DNA of 32,873 nucleotides from an uncultured Collinsella sp. (lineage in GTDB: Bacteria; Actinomycetota; Coriobacteriia; Coriobacteriales; Coriobacteriaceae), in NCBI GenBank assembly GCA_959023295.1, contig CAUFBM010000021.1, positions 1 through 32,873 of the forward strand. The letters run 5' to 3'. Under the pieces are notes generated by a model. It saw only the letters and a program-made list of their open reading frames with translations, did no database searches and was not told the DNA's origin. Shown here in pieces: positions 17,494-25,511 of the stretch. How positions within the stretch are numbered: position 1 is the stretch's first letter; every line of letters begins with the position of its first letter. Position numbers and translations under genes: made by a program.

Positions 17494-19683
17494 TTACGAA
17501 GCGGCGGCTATGTGCGCAAGCGCCTCAACGAGATCCTGAGAACTCACGGGTTTGCTCAGATGCGCGTTCATGCCCGCCTCGCGCGAAAGCCTACGGTCGT
17601 CGGCAAAGGCATTGGCGCTCACGGCGATAATCGGCGTGGTCGCGGCGTCCTCGCGATCGAGCGCTCGAATCTGACGCGTGGCCTCAAGGCCATCGATGCC
17701 GGGCATCATGATGTCCATCAATACCACGTCGTACTCGTGCGGCGCACTCGCGGCAAACGTCTCGACGGCAGACTCGCCATCTTTGACATGTGTCACGACG
17801 GCACCGGCGCGGTCGAGCGTAAACTGTGCGATCTCGGCATTCAGGTCGTTATCCTCTACGAGCAAAACGCGCAGGCCCTGGAGCACGTCGCTGTCGCCTG
17901 CATCCACGCGAACTGCCTGGGGAATCTCGGAACTCTTGCACTTCTCAAACGGCAGGCAAATGGTAAACGTCGTTCCCTGCCCCAAGGCGCTTGTAAAGCT
18001 CATGGTTCCGCCCATAAGCTCGACCAACTGCTTGGCAATAGACGCGCCCAGGCCAGTTCCCGATGAAGCGCCTTCCACTTGTTGTTCCTCGCGGCTAAAC
18101 GGCTCGTAGAGGTGCTGTTGAAACTCCTCGCTCATGCCAATGCCGTTATCGGCGATCGTGTATTCATAGACGGGGACACCGTCCACCGGCTCCACCTCGC
18201 GGCATGTCAGGCGAACATAGCCGCCCTGGCGGTTGTACTTGACGGCATTACCGGCAATATTGAGCAACAGGCGCTTGAGGTGCGTCACGCTCACCCGGGC
18301 ATAGGGATGATCAAGAGTCCGTTGGTCGCAGATAATTGTCACCAGGCGCTCCTCGGCTTGGCGCTCCAGAATATCGCACACCTCACGGTTGAGGGCCACC
18401 ATATCTGTAGGCACGAGATTCAGGTCGACCTGCCCGCTCTCCAAGCGGCTCATATCGAGTGCCTCGTTCGCAAGGTCGAGCAGCAGTCCCGATGCCGTCC
18501 AGATCTTTGAGCGGCACTCCGTCTGCTTTTGCAAGTCGTCTGCGTTGGCATTGCCCACCTCGACCATACCGCGAATGCCGTTGATGGGCGTGCGCAGGTC
18601 GTGACTCATACGACGCAAAAACTCCGTCTTTGCAGAGTTGGCAGACGAAGCTTCGCGCGCCGCTTTTGCCAGCTTGTCGCCATAGTCGCGCTCCTGCAGC
18701 AACAGGTCGGCAAAGCGTTGGCTCTCGGCGCGGCGGCGCACCAACACAACAGTGGCTATAACACCGCCGTAGAGTGCCAACACACTGGCAACAACAGCGG
18801 CGACAACCTCAAAGTAACGCTGCGCGGGAGCATAGGTGTACACGTAAAAATCGCGCGCTTTACCAAATGTGCCCAGATACCACTCGCCGTTGGCGTTGAC
18901 CAATCTGACCCTACCAACCAGGCAACGCTCCTTGATACCGTCGACAATGACGGCATCCGTCGCAGGCAAATCGAACACGCCCGACATGGTGGGCTCGACA
19001 GCATTGGTCGCAACGACCTTACCGTCGTTTTCAATCACGATGTTACCGCTATCGATGGTCTCATAACCATCGAGCAAGCTCTGCAGCTTGAGCGTATTGC
19101 TCGCGACCGCCTTGGCGCTCTGGTGCCTCACCGCGACAACGATGCCCTCACCGTCCCGCCGGGCCACGCAGCCAATGTCTGCGACCGAGTCGTCCGCAAG
19201 CGCAATGCGAGCGGTATAGGACTTAAGCGGATGGGCTGCCACCTCCAGCACAGGTGCCTCTTTGAGATTCGCAGCGAGCGACTCGTAGCCCACGTCATCC
19301 TTCGAGGACTCGGACACCAAGTTGCCCGATGCATCCGTTACGATCAGCGCTGTCACATTAAACTGGTCAGCATATTGCTCCAACGTAGCGTTATCCACCG
19401 AGCCGTCGCGCTCCATATCGCGCGCCGCCTCTCCGGCGATCTCCATAACGCGAATCAGGTTTTTGGTCGCATAGGCGCTGTTGAACGCATCGCAGGAAAG
19501 GCTCTGTGTCGCCACGTAATCGACAACGTCGGCAAAGCGCTGCTCGGCCTGAGCTGTCGTGTAGGCGTAGCTCGTCACGCCGGCAACAATCGAGAGCGCT
19601 ATCCCCAACAGGACGACGATGAGCCATTCCCGTGCCGAACGATCGCCCCGCTCCTGAGCGGTGTGGTCGGACGCATCAATCAT
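17494..19683 (-). CDS. Hybrid histidine kinase with extracytoplasmic sensor region
   Basis: A 729-residue membrane sensor. TM1 about 20-42, an extracytoplasmic region of about 250 residues (possibly a Cache/PDC-type fold), TM2 about 293-315, HisKA with His361 in SHDLRTPINGIRG, HATPase_c (LLLNIAGNAVKYN, DNGIGM, GTGLGASIAKQLVELMGG), and a receiver domain with Asp657 (VVLMDIMMPGIDG). The catalytic and receiver parts are clearly paralogous to the 934-residue kinase (N(E/D)LNAEIAQ, AGMNAHL.KP). No HPt or output domain. Its ATG overlaps the stop of the upstream lipoprotein gene by four bases, so the lipoprotein is the probable sensory partner. Confidence 0.93.
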   Translation of the reverse strand: MIDASDHTAQERGDRSAREWLIVVLLGIALSIVAGVTSYAYTTAQAEQRFADVVDYVATQSLSCDAFNSAYATKNLIRVMEIAGEAARDMERDGSVDNATLEQYADQFNVTALIVTDASGNLVSESSKDDVGYESLAANLKEAPVLEVAAHPLKSYTARIALADDSVADIGCVARRDGEGIVVAVRHQSAKAVASNTLKLQSLLDGYETIDSGNIVIENDGKVVATNAVEPTMSGVFDLPATDAVIVDGIKERCLVGRVRLVNANGEWYLGTFGKARDFYVYTYAPAQRYFEVVAAVVASVLALYGGVIATVVLVRRRAESQRFADLLLQERDYGDKLAKAAREASSANSAKTEFLRRMSHDLRTPINGIRGMVEVGNANADDLQKQTECRSKIWTASGLLLDLANEALDMSRLESGQVDLNLVPTDMVALNREVCDILERQAEERLVTIICDQRTLDHPYARVSVTHLKRLLLNIAGNAVKYNRQGGYVRLTCREVEPVDGVPVYEYTIADNGIGMSEEFQQHLYEPFSREEQQVEGASSGTGLGASIAKQLVELMGGTMSFTSALGQGTTFTICLPFEKCKSSEIPQAVRVDAGDSDVLQGLRVLLVEDNDLNAEIAQFTLDRAGAVVTHVKDGESAVETFAASAPHEYDVVLMDIMMPGIDGLEATRQIRALDREDAATTPIIAVSANAFADDRRLSREAGMNAHLSKPVSSQDLVEALAHIAAAS

Positions 19684-20549
19684 GACAGGCCCTCCACATT
19701 CAAAAACGGCGAAGGGTCATCAAAGTACTTTGACACCAGGCGTTCCATGGTGCCATCGGCAAGCATTTCTTGGTAGGCGTGGGTGAGCTTAACGTCAATG
19801 CCGCGTGTGTCGTTGAGATCGAAAGCGGTGCCCAAACCAACCTCTAGCAGCGGCTCAGACAGAATGCGATACGTCACGCCATAGTCTTTTTCGTAAGTAA
19901 GCAGCGAGGACTCATGCGCGGCGATGGCGTCGACTAGGCCCTCGACAAGCGCCGGGTTCAGGTACGAGCGGTCCGAAAAGCTGTAGAGCTCCTTAATCTG
20001 CGGAACGTTTTGGTTGGTGTGATTGAGCAGAATCGATTCGGGCTTGGTGGTGGACTGGACCGCCACGACCCTACCCTCAAGATCGGCAAGCGTGTAGATA
20101 TCGCTTTCGGGATCGACAGCAACCACCTGTCGGCTCGCAAGGTACGGCCCCGCCCAGCGATACTCGCCTTCGCGGCCCGTCATACTAAAGCTGCCCATGA
20201 CGCAATCGAGCTCGCCGCTCGCCAGCAGCTCTTTCTTCTTTTCCCAGTCGATCAGCTGGTACTTTGGCTTGTAACCAATGCGGCCCAAAGCCTCGGTCAA
20301 AATATCGACATCCAGGCCAACAATATCGCCGTACTCGTTGCTATACACAAACGGTGGATAGAGGTCGCTGCCAACGTTGAGCGTCTTAAGGTTGTCGTCT
20401 TTGACCTGCGAGGCGGCTGCGCCTTCTGATGCAGACGCCGCGGCCCCATCATTCGACCCGGAACAGCCAGCTATCGCCACGACAAAGGCGCCCACCACTG
20501 CAAGCGCAACAAACAACGATATGGCGGCCGAGCGACGAGGTCTTTTCAT
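19680..20549 (-). CDS. Substrate-binding lipoprotein coupled to a hybrid kinase
   Basis: A 289-residue SBP_bac_3-type solute-binding protein. A signal peptide ends at a lipobox (AIAGC, lipidated Cys29), followed by a low-complexity Ala/Ser linker. The binding domain begins LNVGSDLYPPFVY and contains GLDVDILTEALGRIGYKP, the pattern of amino-acid-binding proteins. I start at the ATG at 20549 (GGAG five bases upstream) rather than 24 codons earlier, where no site exists. No permease or ATPase accompanies it. It overlaps the kinase gene (ATGA), suggesting it senses rather than transports. Confidence 0.92.
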   Translation of the reverse strand: MKRPRRSAAISLFVALAVVGAFVVAIAGCSGSNDGAAASASEGAAASQVKDDNLKTLNVGSDLYPPFVYSNEYGDIVGLDVDILTEALGRIGYKPKYQLIDWEKKKELLASGELDCVMGSFSMTGREGEYRWAGPYLASRQVVAVDPESDIYTLADLEGRVVAVQSTTKPESILLNHTNQNVPQIKELYSFSDRSYLNPALVEGLVDAIAAHESSLLTYEKDYGVTYRILSEPLLEVGLGTAFDLNDTRGIDVKLTHAYQEMLADGTMERLVSKYFDDPSPFLNVEGLS

Positions 20550-20589
20550 CGAGCTCCAGACGATCCTGTTTACAGACTCAAGAGCAAAG

Positions 20590-20595
20590 ATATTA
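20590..20595 (-). promoter_or_regulatory. Candidate extended -10 for SBP-kinase operon
   Basis: TGCTAATAT on the minus strand (extended -10 TGn plus TAATAT) about 40 bases before the lipoprotein start. TTGAGC lies 20 bases upstream, a long spacing. Confidence 0.35.
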
Positions 20596-20691
20596 GCAGA
20601 CAAAACCGCGCTTGCGCTCAATGGTTACAGATGCTTTACCATACGGGGCCTTCCAGCCAATCTGGCAGACAGCCCCGCATGCAGCGCTCAC

Positions 20692-20877
20692 TTACCGTGC
20701 ATTAAAAACGTAGCGGTCCAGGCGCTCGCACGCCTCCCTTACACGCGAAAGCGGCAGCGCCAGATTCACGCGAATGTGGCGAGGTCCATGGAATGGACGG
20801 CCGTCCTGATAGCCCACGCCCACACGTGTGCCCTCGTCGAGCAGCCACTGAATATCGCGGCCACGCTCGCGGCACCA
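20692..20877 (-). pseudogene. C-terminal remnant of PatB/MalY-type aminotransferase
   Basis: Read on the minus strand, bases 20877 to 20692 encode 61 residues and a stop, including RDIQWLLDEGTRVGVGYQ, then GRPFHGPRHIRVNLALP, then REACERLDRY. This matches the C-terminal end of PLP-dependent PatB/MalY cystathionine beta-lyase-like aminotransferases (usually about 390 residues). An in-frame TAG lies just upstream at 20878-20880, and trmO ends at 20904, so the N-terminal five sixths are missing. No start codon with a ribosome site is present. Probably the remnant of a gene once downstream of trmO. No other gene is seen between 20550 and 20903. Confidence 0.75.
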
Positions 20878-20903
20878 CTATGGGAATGCGGACAAATGGC
20901 CGG

Positions 20904-21668
20904 TTAGTCTTGCGCGTCGTTGATAGCGGTTATTGTCAACCTGGCGCCGTCGACCGTAAACGATATGTCGAGCCCGGCGTAAGCCAAATGGTAAATGCGG
21001 CTTGGCTCGTGCTTGCTGCCCGCGCGGCGCGGATCCTGGCGAAGGACCTCGACCAAGCCGGGGAGCTTTGCAGGCGGGACCGTATCTTTCAGCGCTTGCG
21101 GGAACTCAACATCGAGCTCTTGCCACGGCGCGTCCTCAATCCAGCCGTCGGCCGCATCCGGATGACAGTCCGCAAACGGAATGTAGGGCTTGATATCGTA
21201 GATGGGCGTGCCGTCGCGCAGATCGGCCCCCAGCACATGGATGATGGGGCCATCGTCGGTAAGCTCGATGCGATCGAGCTTGACGCAGGTGAGGCCGATG
21301 GGATTGGGGCGAAACGGACTGCGCGTGGCAAACACGCCCACGCGCTCGGCCCCACCCAAGCGCGGCGGACGCACGGTTTTCGACCACTTGGCATTGGTGC
21401 CGGACCTGTCCTGCGCCTTGGCATCGACGGCAATATCCTTGGCCGTGCCGCCGGGCGTGCCGTTTTCAAAACGCCACAGCAGCCATAAGTGAGAGAAAGA
21501 GTCCAGGCCCTCAACCGCTGCATTGGAGGCAAATTCCGGCTCAAAGATGATGCGCCCCTGCAGATGGGGCGCCAAAAAGCTGTTGCGCGGGATGCCGAAC
21601 TTCTGCGGCAGATCGGTATGTATGTGTGCGATAGGTTCCATGCCGGTCATTGTACGGCATGAGGGCAT
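20904..21668 (-). CDS. trmO: tRNA (t6A37) N6-methyltransferase TrmO
   Basis: TrmO (YaeB) uses S-adenosylmethionine to methylate N6 of threonylcarbamoyladenosine at tRNA position 37. The family core is clear: GLDSFSHLWLLWRF, then TVRPPRLGG, RVGVFATRSPFRPNPIGL, and DGTPIYDIKPYIPFAD, with the C-terminal QDPR segment near residue 215. About 254 residues compares with 235 in E. coli; the extra length is an insertion (about residues 75-90) before the RPPRLGG motif. I chose the ATG at 21668 because GAGG lies five bases upstream. ATGs at 21650 and 21641 are also possible and lack a site. Its stop is followed by the aminotransferase remnant. Confidence 0.9.
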   Translation of the reverse strand: MPSCRTMTGMEPIAHIHTDLPQKFGIPRNSFLAPHLQGRIIFEPEFASNAAVEGLDSFSHLWLLWRFENGTPGGTAKDIAVDAKAQDRSGTNAKWSKTVRPPRLGGAERVGVFATRSPFRPNPIGLTCVKLDRIELTDDGPIIHVLGADLRDGTPIYDIKPYIPFADCHPDAADGWIEDAPWQELDVEFPQALKDTVPPAKLPGLVEVLRQDPRRAGSKHEPSRIYHLAYAGLDISFTVDGARLTITAINDAQD

Positions 21669-21781
21669 GGGCGCCTCGCACAATCCCCCATCGCGACCGC
21701 CCAGCATGCAACCAACGGTTGCTTGGAAGGGCGTTGGCCACCGCGTATGCTTAAAGCCACAAGCAGCAGAAAGGAGCCGTC

Positions 21782-22609
21782 ATGGCCTTTGCAGAAAAGC
21801 TCGTCGCCGTCCGTCGCGCCAACAAGCTCACCCAAGAGCAGCTCGCCGCCAAGCTCTATGTCACGCGCCAGGCCGTCAGCCGTTGGGAGCGCGGCGAGGT
21901 CACACCGGGCATCGACATGATGAAGCTCATTGCCGCCGTGACCGGCGAGCCCCTGTCTCACCTGCTCGAAATGCCCGAGCACTATTGCCAGAGCTGCGGC
22001 ATGGTGCTCACGCCCGACGACTGCGGCACCGATGCCCACGGCGCCACGACCGACCATTACTGCAAGTGGTGCTACGACCACGGCAAGTACACCTACGAGA
22101 CCACGATGGAGGCGATGATCGAGGACTGCGCCCCGCGTCTGGCGCAAAACGCCGGCATGTCGCTCGACGAAGCCGTCTCGCTCATGGGCGCCGTCCTGCC
22201 GCAACTGGAGCGCTGGCGCACCGTGCAGGAAAACGAGGAGCGCTACGGAGCCGAAGCCCGGGCGCGCTATGGCGATGAGGCCATCGACGCGGCAAACGAA
22301 ACGTTGCTGGACATGGATTCTCAGACATGGAACGACATGAAAGAACTTGAACGCGCTATTCTGGGTCAGCTCTCGATTGCCATGAGTGACGGAGATGCGG
22401 ACGGAAACGAGGCTCGCAAGCTTGTCGCGATGCATCGTCGTTGGATTGGTCTCAACTGGGGACGCGAACCCCAAGACGAAGCATACCTGGGCCTCGCCCA
22501 CGGCTATCTTGCCGACCAGCGCTTTATCGACTACTACGACAAGCCCTGCGGCACCGGAGCCACGGCGTTTTTGGTTCAGGCCATCGAGTCGTCGCTGAAT
22601 CGCGCATAG
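21782..22609 (+). CDS. HTH / zinc-ribbon / TipAS regulator fusion
   Basis: A 275-residue protein with three parts. Residues 1-62 are an XRE (HTH_3) DNA-binding domain (LTQEQLAAKLYVTRQAVSRW). Residues 67-105 form a putative zinc ribbon (Cys69-x2-Cys72 ... Cys94-x2-Cys97, with an extra Cys81). Residues about 145-275 match the TipAS antibiotic-binding domain (RYGDEAIDAANETL..., HRRWIGLNWG, EAYLGLAHGYLADQRF, DYYD). TipAS normally follows a MerR domain (TipAL) and binds thiopeptides covalently. Here it is joined to a different DNA-binding head. Start has AAAGGAG five bases upstream. It may sense a drug or peptide; the effector and target genes are unknown. Confidence 0.87.
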   Translation: MAFAEKLVAVRRANKLTQEQLAAKLYVTRQAVSRWERGEVTPGIDMMKLIAAVTGEPLSHLLEMPEHYCQSCGMVLTPDDCGTDAHGATTDHYCKWCYDHGKYTYETTMEAMIEDCAPRLAQNAGMSLDEAVSLMGAVLPQLERWRTVQENEERYGAEARARYGDEAIDAANETLLDMDSQTWNDMKELERAILGQLSIAMSDGDADGNEARKLVAMHRRWIGLNWGREPQDEAYLGLAHGYLADQRFIDYYDKPCGTGATAFLVQAIESSLNRA

Positions 22610-22660
22610 ACCGCGGCAGCTTTGGGTATTTCAATCGAAACCTCAACCGATTGGAGACCC

Positions 22661-22906
22661 ATGGCTACTGATCACGAGCTCGAGCTGTACGTTATGACCG
22701 GCTGCCCGTATTGCATAAAGGTCAAGCGCTTTCTGGACGATAACGGCGTGACCATTCCCGAGCGCAATATCTCGACCGATACCGAAGCCGAACAGACACT
22801 CATCGCCGTCGGCGGAAAACGCCAGGTTCCCTGCCTGTTCATCGACGGCAAGCCACTCTACGAATCGAGCGACATCATCGCATGGATACGGAAGAACCTG
22901 CTCTAG
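22661..22906 (+). CDS. Glutaredoxin-like protein
   Basis: An 81-residue glutaredoxin with the active site CPYC at residues 15-18 (VMTGCPYCIKVKRFL), the cis-proline motif QVPCLFI and a C-terminal SSDIIAWI helix. It carries out dithiol-disulfide exchange in the cytoplasm. Start at 22661 is set by GGAG five bases upstream; the in-frame ATG at 22622 lacks a site. It lies 51 bases after the TipAS regulator on the same strand and ends before the hairpin at 22922. A functional link to the regulator is possible but unproven. Confidence 0.9.
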   Translation: MATDHELELYVMTGCPYCIKVKRFLDDNGVTIPERNISTDTEAEQTLIAVGGKRQVPCLFIDGKPLYESSDIIAWIRKNLL

Positions 22907-22921
22907 TGCAACATATTCATC

Positions 22922-22961
22922 GGGGACGTTCTTAAATGACTAGTCGTTAAAGAACGTCTCC
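22922..22961. terminator. GGGAC-type palindrome, likely bidirectional terminator
   Basis: A 40-base nearly perfect palindrome (20 pairs, one A/A mismatch, two G-T wobbles) beginning GGGGACGTTCTTAAATGAC. It lies between the convergent glutaredoxin and dus genes and is related to the GGGAC repeat family. Confidence 0.7.
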
Positions 22962-22970
22962 AATGGCTAG

Positions 22971-23924
22971 CTAGCCGTGGAAGCGGGCTATGGGTGCAAG
23001 TGGCTGCTCGCGAAAGACGCGCTCGACGGCGGCGCGGTATTCGTCGACCTTTTTAGTCTTGCGTACGAGTTTGTGAACGGTAGCGTGATCGGCGAAGGCG
23101 CATTTGGCGTAGAACCACCACTCCTTCATGCGAAAGACCGCATTGCCACCAATCTCTTCTGCATAGGCCGCGAATAGCATGTCGTGGAAACGCTGCAGTT
23201 CGGCTGCCGTGGCAGCAGGACCGCCGTTGACCATACGAGCCAGAGCGGGGTTCGCGAGCAGGCCGCGCCCCAACATCACATGGCGCGTGCCGGGATAGGC
23301 CTCCACCAGCGCGTCCATATCCTCAAGATCAAAAATGTCACCGTTATAGGCGACCGGAAACGGCGCACGCTCCAGCGTTTCGCCATAGAACTCCTTGCGC
23401 GGCGTGCCCGTATAGCGGTCCTTTTGTACGCGCGGATGCACGATCAGCTCTGCCAGCGGCATGCGGCAGTACAGATCGAGCACACGCTCATACTCGTCAT
23501 CGCGTTCCAACCCCAGCCTGGTTTTTACCGACACCGGCAACGGCGACCGCTCGCACACGTCGCTCAAGAACACCTCGAGCTCGTCGAGGTTGCGCAAGAA
23601 ACCCGAGCCCTTGCCCTTGGCAACAACCGTACCCGAGGGGCAGCCAAGGTTGAGATTGACCTCGCAGTAGCCCATGTCAGCGAGCACCTGTGCCGCCCAC
23701 ACAAACTCGTCCGCGTTCTTGGACATCAGCTGAGGCACCACGTTGAGCCCCTGGTTATTGGCAGGATCGATCTCCTTAAACGCCTTGCCGCCAAAGCGGT
23801 TTCCCACCCGCGGCGGCGGCAAAAACGGCGTGTAATAACAATCGAGCGCACCGAAGCACTCCGCATGCACGCGACGAAACACATGCCCGGTAATCCCCTC
23901 CATGGGGGCCAGCGAAAGGATCAT
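22971..23924 (-). CDS. tRNA-dihydrouridine synthase
   Basis: A 317-residue FMN-dependent enzyme that reduces uridines in the tRNA D-loop. Landmarks: LAPMEGITGHVFR at the N-terminus, NLGCPSGTVVAKGKGSG with the catalytic Cys95, KTRLG, VHPRVQKDRYTG, YNGDIFD and MLGRGLLANP (FMN phosphate site), then a C-terminal helical domain. Length is normal for the family. The ribosome site before 23924 is weak (AGAAGAG). Which of the Dus subfamilies it belongs to cannot be decided by eye. Confidence 0.94.
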   Translation of the reverse strand: MILSLAPMEGITGHVFRRVHAECFGALDCYYTPFLPPPRVGNRFGGKAFKEIDPANNQGLNVVPQLMSKNADEFVWAAQVLADMGYCEVNLNLGCPSGTVVAKGKGSGFLRNLDELEVFLSDVCERSPLPVSVKTRLGLERDDEYERVLDLYCRMPLAELIVHPRVQKDRYTGTPRKEFYGETLERAPFPVAYNGDIFDLEDMDALVEAYPGTRHVMLGRGLLANPALARMVNGGPAATAAELQRFHDMLFAAYAEEIGGNAVFRMKEWWFYAKCAFADHATVHKLVRKTKKVDEYRAAVERVFREQPLAPIARFHG

Positions 23925-23945
23925 CTACTCTTCTCTCATATCAAC

Positions 23946-23980
23946 GAACATGACTAAGGGACTGCCCCTTTGTCATGTTC
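23946..23980. repeat. GGGAC-type hairpin repeat
   Basis: GAACATGAC.AAGGG / CCCTT.GTCATGTTC: a 15-bp stem with one mismatch and a 5-base loop ACTGC. It is upstream of dus and upstream of the membrane protein gene at 24104, so it is not placed as a terminator for either. Confidence 0.7.
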
Positions 23981-24103
23981 ATTATGCCTTGTGCTTCAAC
24001 ACCACGCCATTAGCGCCATGTTAGAGCAACTGACGCCCTGCACTCATTTATACTCAAACGCATGCGTGCATCGCCCCCGAATAACGATGAGAGTCGAGGC
24101 CCC

Positions 24104-25237
24104 ATGCAGCAGCTCACCGAACAAGAAAAGAAACGCATCCAGCGGTACTGTACATACCCCAAGATCGCAGCGACCGCGCTCGTCATGTCGTTCGTAGCAT
24201 GCCTGTTGATGTTGCCGCTCCAAATGATCAACGATATCGCGTTCCACCAAAAGGAATTCCAACCCGCGGGCATATATACCGCCATCGCACTCACCGTAAT
24301 CGAACTCGTCGTCTTTTGCTATTGCGCTCTTGCGCCGCGCTTTGGAATGCGGGGCAAACAGTGGAAGGAGCTGCAGAGCAGGCTTGCGGTAGCCCAAACC
24401 AACAAAGACCGCTCCGCGGAGGTCGCCGGCGTGCTTGCCACGCAAGCTGCCGGCCGCCTGCTCAAGAACAGCGATAACGATCTCGCGCGCAACCTGGGCG
24501 GTGCCGCCGAGGTTGCCAGCGCCGTAGGGGCAGTCGCCACGGCGGCAGACGTGCTGGCCGAGACCTCGAGCAATGCCGAGGCCATGGCAAACGCATACGG
24601 CGTGACGATTCCAAACGTCAATAAGCAGATCATAGCTCTCGCAGTGTTGCCCGCCATTGTGCTGCTTGGCGTCTACATCCCGCAGTTTGTCCAGGGAAAT
24701 AACGAGCTTCAGGCAAGAAAGGCTGCAGCCGCCGAGCAGCTCGCCATCGCGCAAGATGCCTTGGAGCCCGCGTGCGAACGCGTCGCGGCAGACGACCCAT
24801 ACGAGTCGTATCACGACTACGGCTACCGCATTATCGGCTATCTGCGCGATAATGACCTCGGCGCTCAAGCAGCCTATGTCTACCTTTCTTTCGATGCAGA
24901 CGGCATGCTCACGGACGCCGATTACACCAGCCAGATCGACCCCGAGGCAAGCCTTGCAGACAACCTCGCCCGCGCCGAGCAGGACATCGCGACGCTCTGT
25001 GCCCCGCTCAACGGGTTGGACATTTCCGTTGCCGCACCGGGCCTCCTCACGCCATGCAGCCTGTCGGATGAATTTAAACAGGCATTTTTAGCCGGATCCC
25101 TATATGAAGAAATCAGCATCAAGACGGAGGACGAATCTATCAAGTCGTACTACACCTTTGACACCGAGCCCGAGGAAGAGTTCGACGAGTACACCCATCC
25201 GGAAATTAGGCTCATGCTCTCCGCAAAGAAGAACTAA
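24104..25237 (+). CDS. Membrane protein of unknown function
   Basis: Not recognised. A 377-residue protein with three hydrophobic helices: about 21-42, 57-77 and 176-196. Between the second and third lies an Ala-rich, coiled-coil-prone cytoplasmic or peripheral segment (GGAAEVASAVGAVATAADVLAETSS region written in part as EVASAVGAVATAADV). After the third helix an Ala/Glu-rich helix is followed by an acidic soluble domain of about 160 residues. Start at 24104 chosen for GAGG five bases upstream; an ATG at 24062 in frame adds 14 residues without a site. TATACT at 24049-24054 is a possible -10. It stands alone between two palindromic repeats. Confidence 0.75.
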   Translation: MQQLTEQEKKRIQRYCTYPKIAATALVMSFVACLLMLPLQMINDIAFHQKEFQPAGIYTAIALTVIELVVFCYCALAPRFGMRGKQWKELQSRLAVAQTNKDRSAEVAGVLATQAAGRLLKNSDNDLARNLGGAAEVASAVGAVATAADVLAETSSNAEAMANAYGVTIPNVNKQIIALAVLPAIVLLGVYIPQFVQGNNELQARKAAAAEQLAIAQDALEPACERVAADDPYESYHDYGYRIIGYLRDNDLGAQAAYVYLSFDADGMLTDADYTSQIDPEASLADNLARAEQDIATLCAPLNGLDISVAAPGLLTPCSLSDEFKQAFLAGSLYEEISIKTEDESIKSYYTFDTEPEEEFDEYTHPEIRLMLSAKKN

Positions 25238-25280
25238 AGGCTTGCACTCTAATTGCCGCTCGCAAACATCGTCTATATCT

Positions 25281-25463
25281 CGAGGTCTAATACTTTTCCC
25301 GAGAAGTGAACGACCGTTTTTGGACCCCCGAAGCATCGACATTTTCAGACGTCAAAACCGCAGGATTTGGCTGACAAAACCGCAGGAAATTGCATCTCAA
25401 AAGTGTCGATGCTTCGGGGGTCCGTTTTTACTCGTTCACTTCTTGGAAAAGTATTAGACCTCG
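25281..25463 (-). repeat. 183-base palindromic element, copy 2
   Basis: Ends in the perfect 19-base inverted repeat CGAGGTCTAATACTTTTCC. Then comes AGAAGTGAACGA in both arms, an 8-base segment that does not pair, and a second perfectly paired 20-base block, GGACCCCCGAAGCATCGACA. The centre has two copies of AAAACCGCAGG, 22 bases apart (25354 and 25376). Aligned with copy 1 (10170-10353) in reverse orientation, the inner blocks and the central direct repeats are shared, but the terminal 13 bases are different. No coding potential. Confidence 0.9.
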
Positions 25464-25478
25464 ATTTACAAGCCACTC

Positions 25479-25511
25479 AATGTGGCAAAAGGGCTGTCCC
25501 TTTGTCACATT
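25479..25511 (-). terminator. GGGAC-type hairpin at ABC gene end
   Basis: AATGTGGC(A)AAAGGG / CCCTTTGTCACATT: a 14-bp stem with one bulge and one G-T pair, loop CTGT. It overlaps the stop codon of the ABC gene (25510-25512) by two bases, so it may end that transcript. It belongs to the GGGAC hairpin family. Confidence 0.6.

Noticed and set aside
20377..20907. A plus-strand frame over the aminotransferase remnant
   Set aside because: The minus strand gives a clear PatB/MalY C-terminus; the plus frame gives no recognisable protein.
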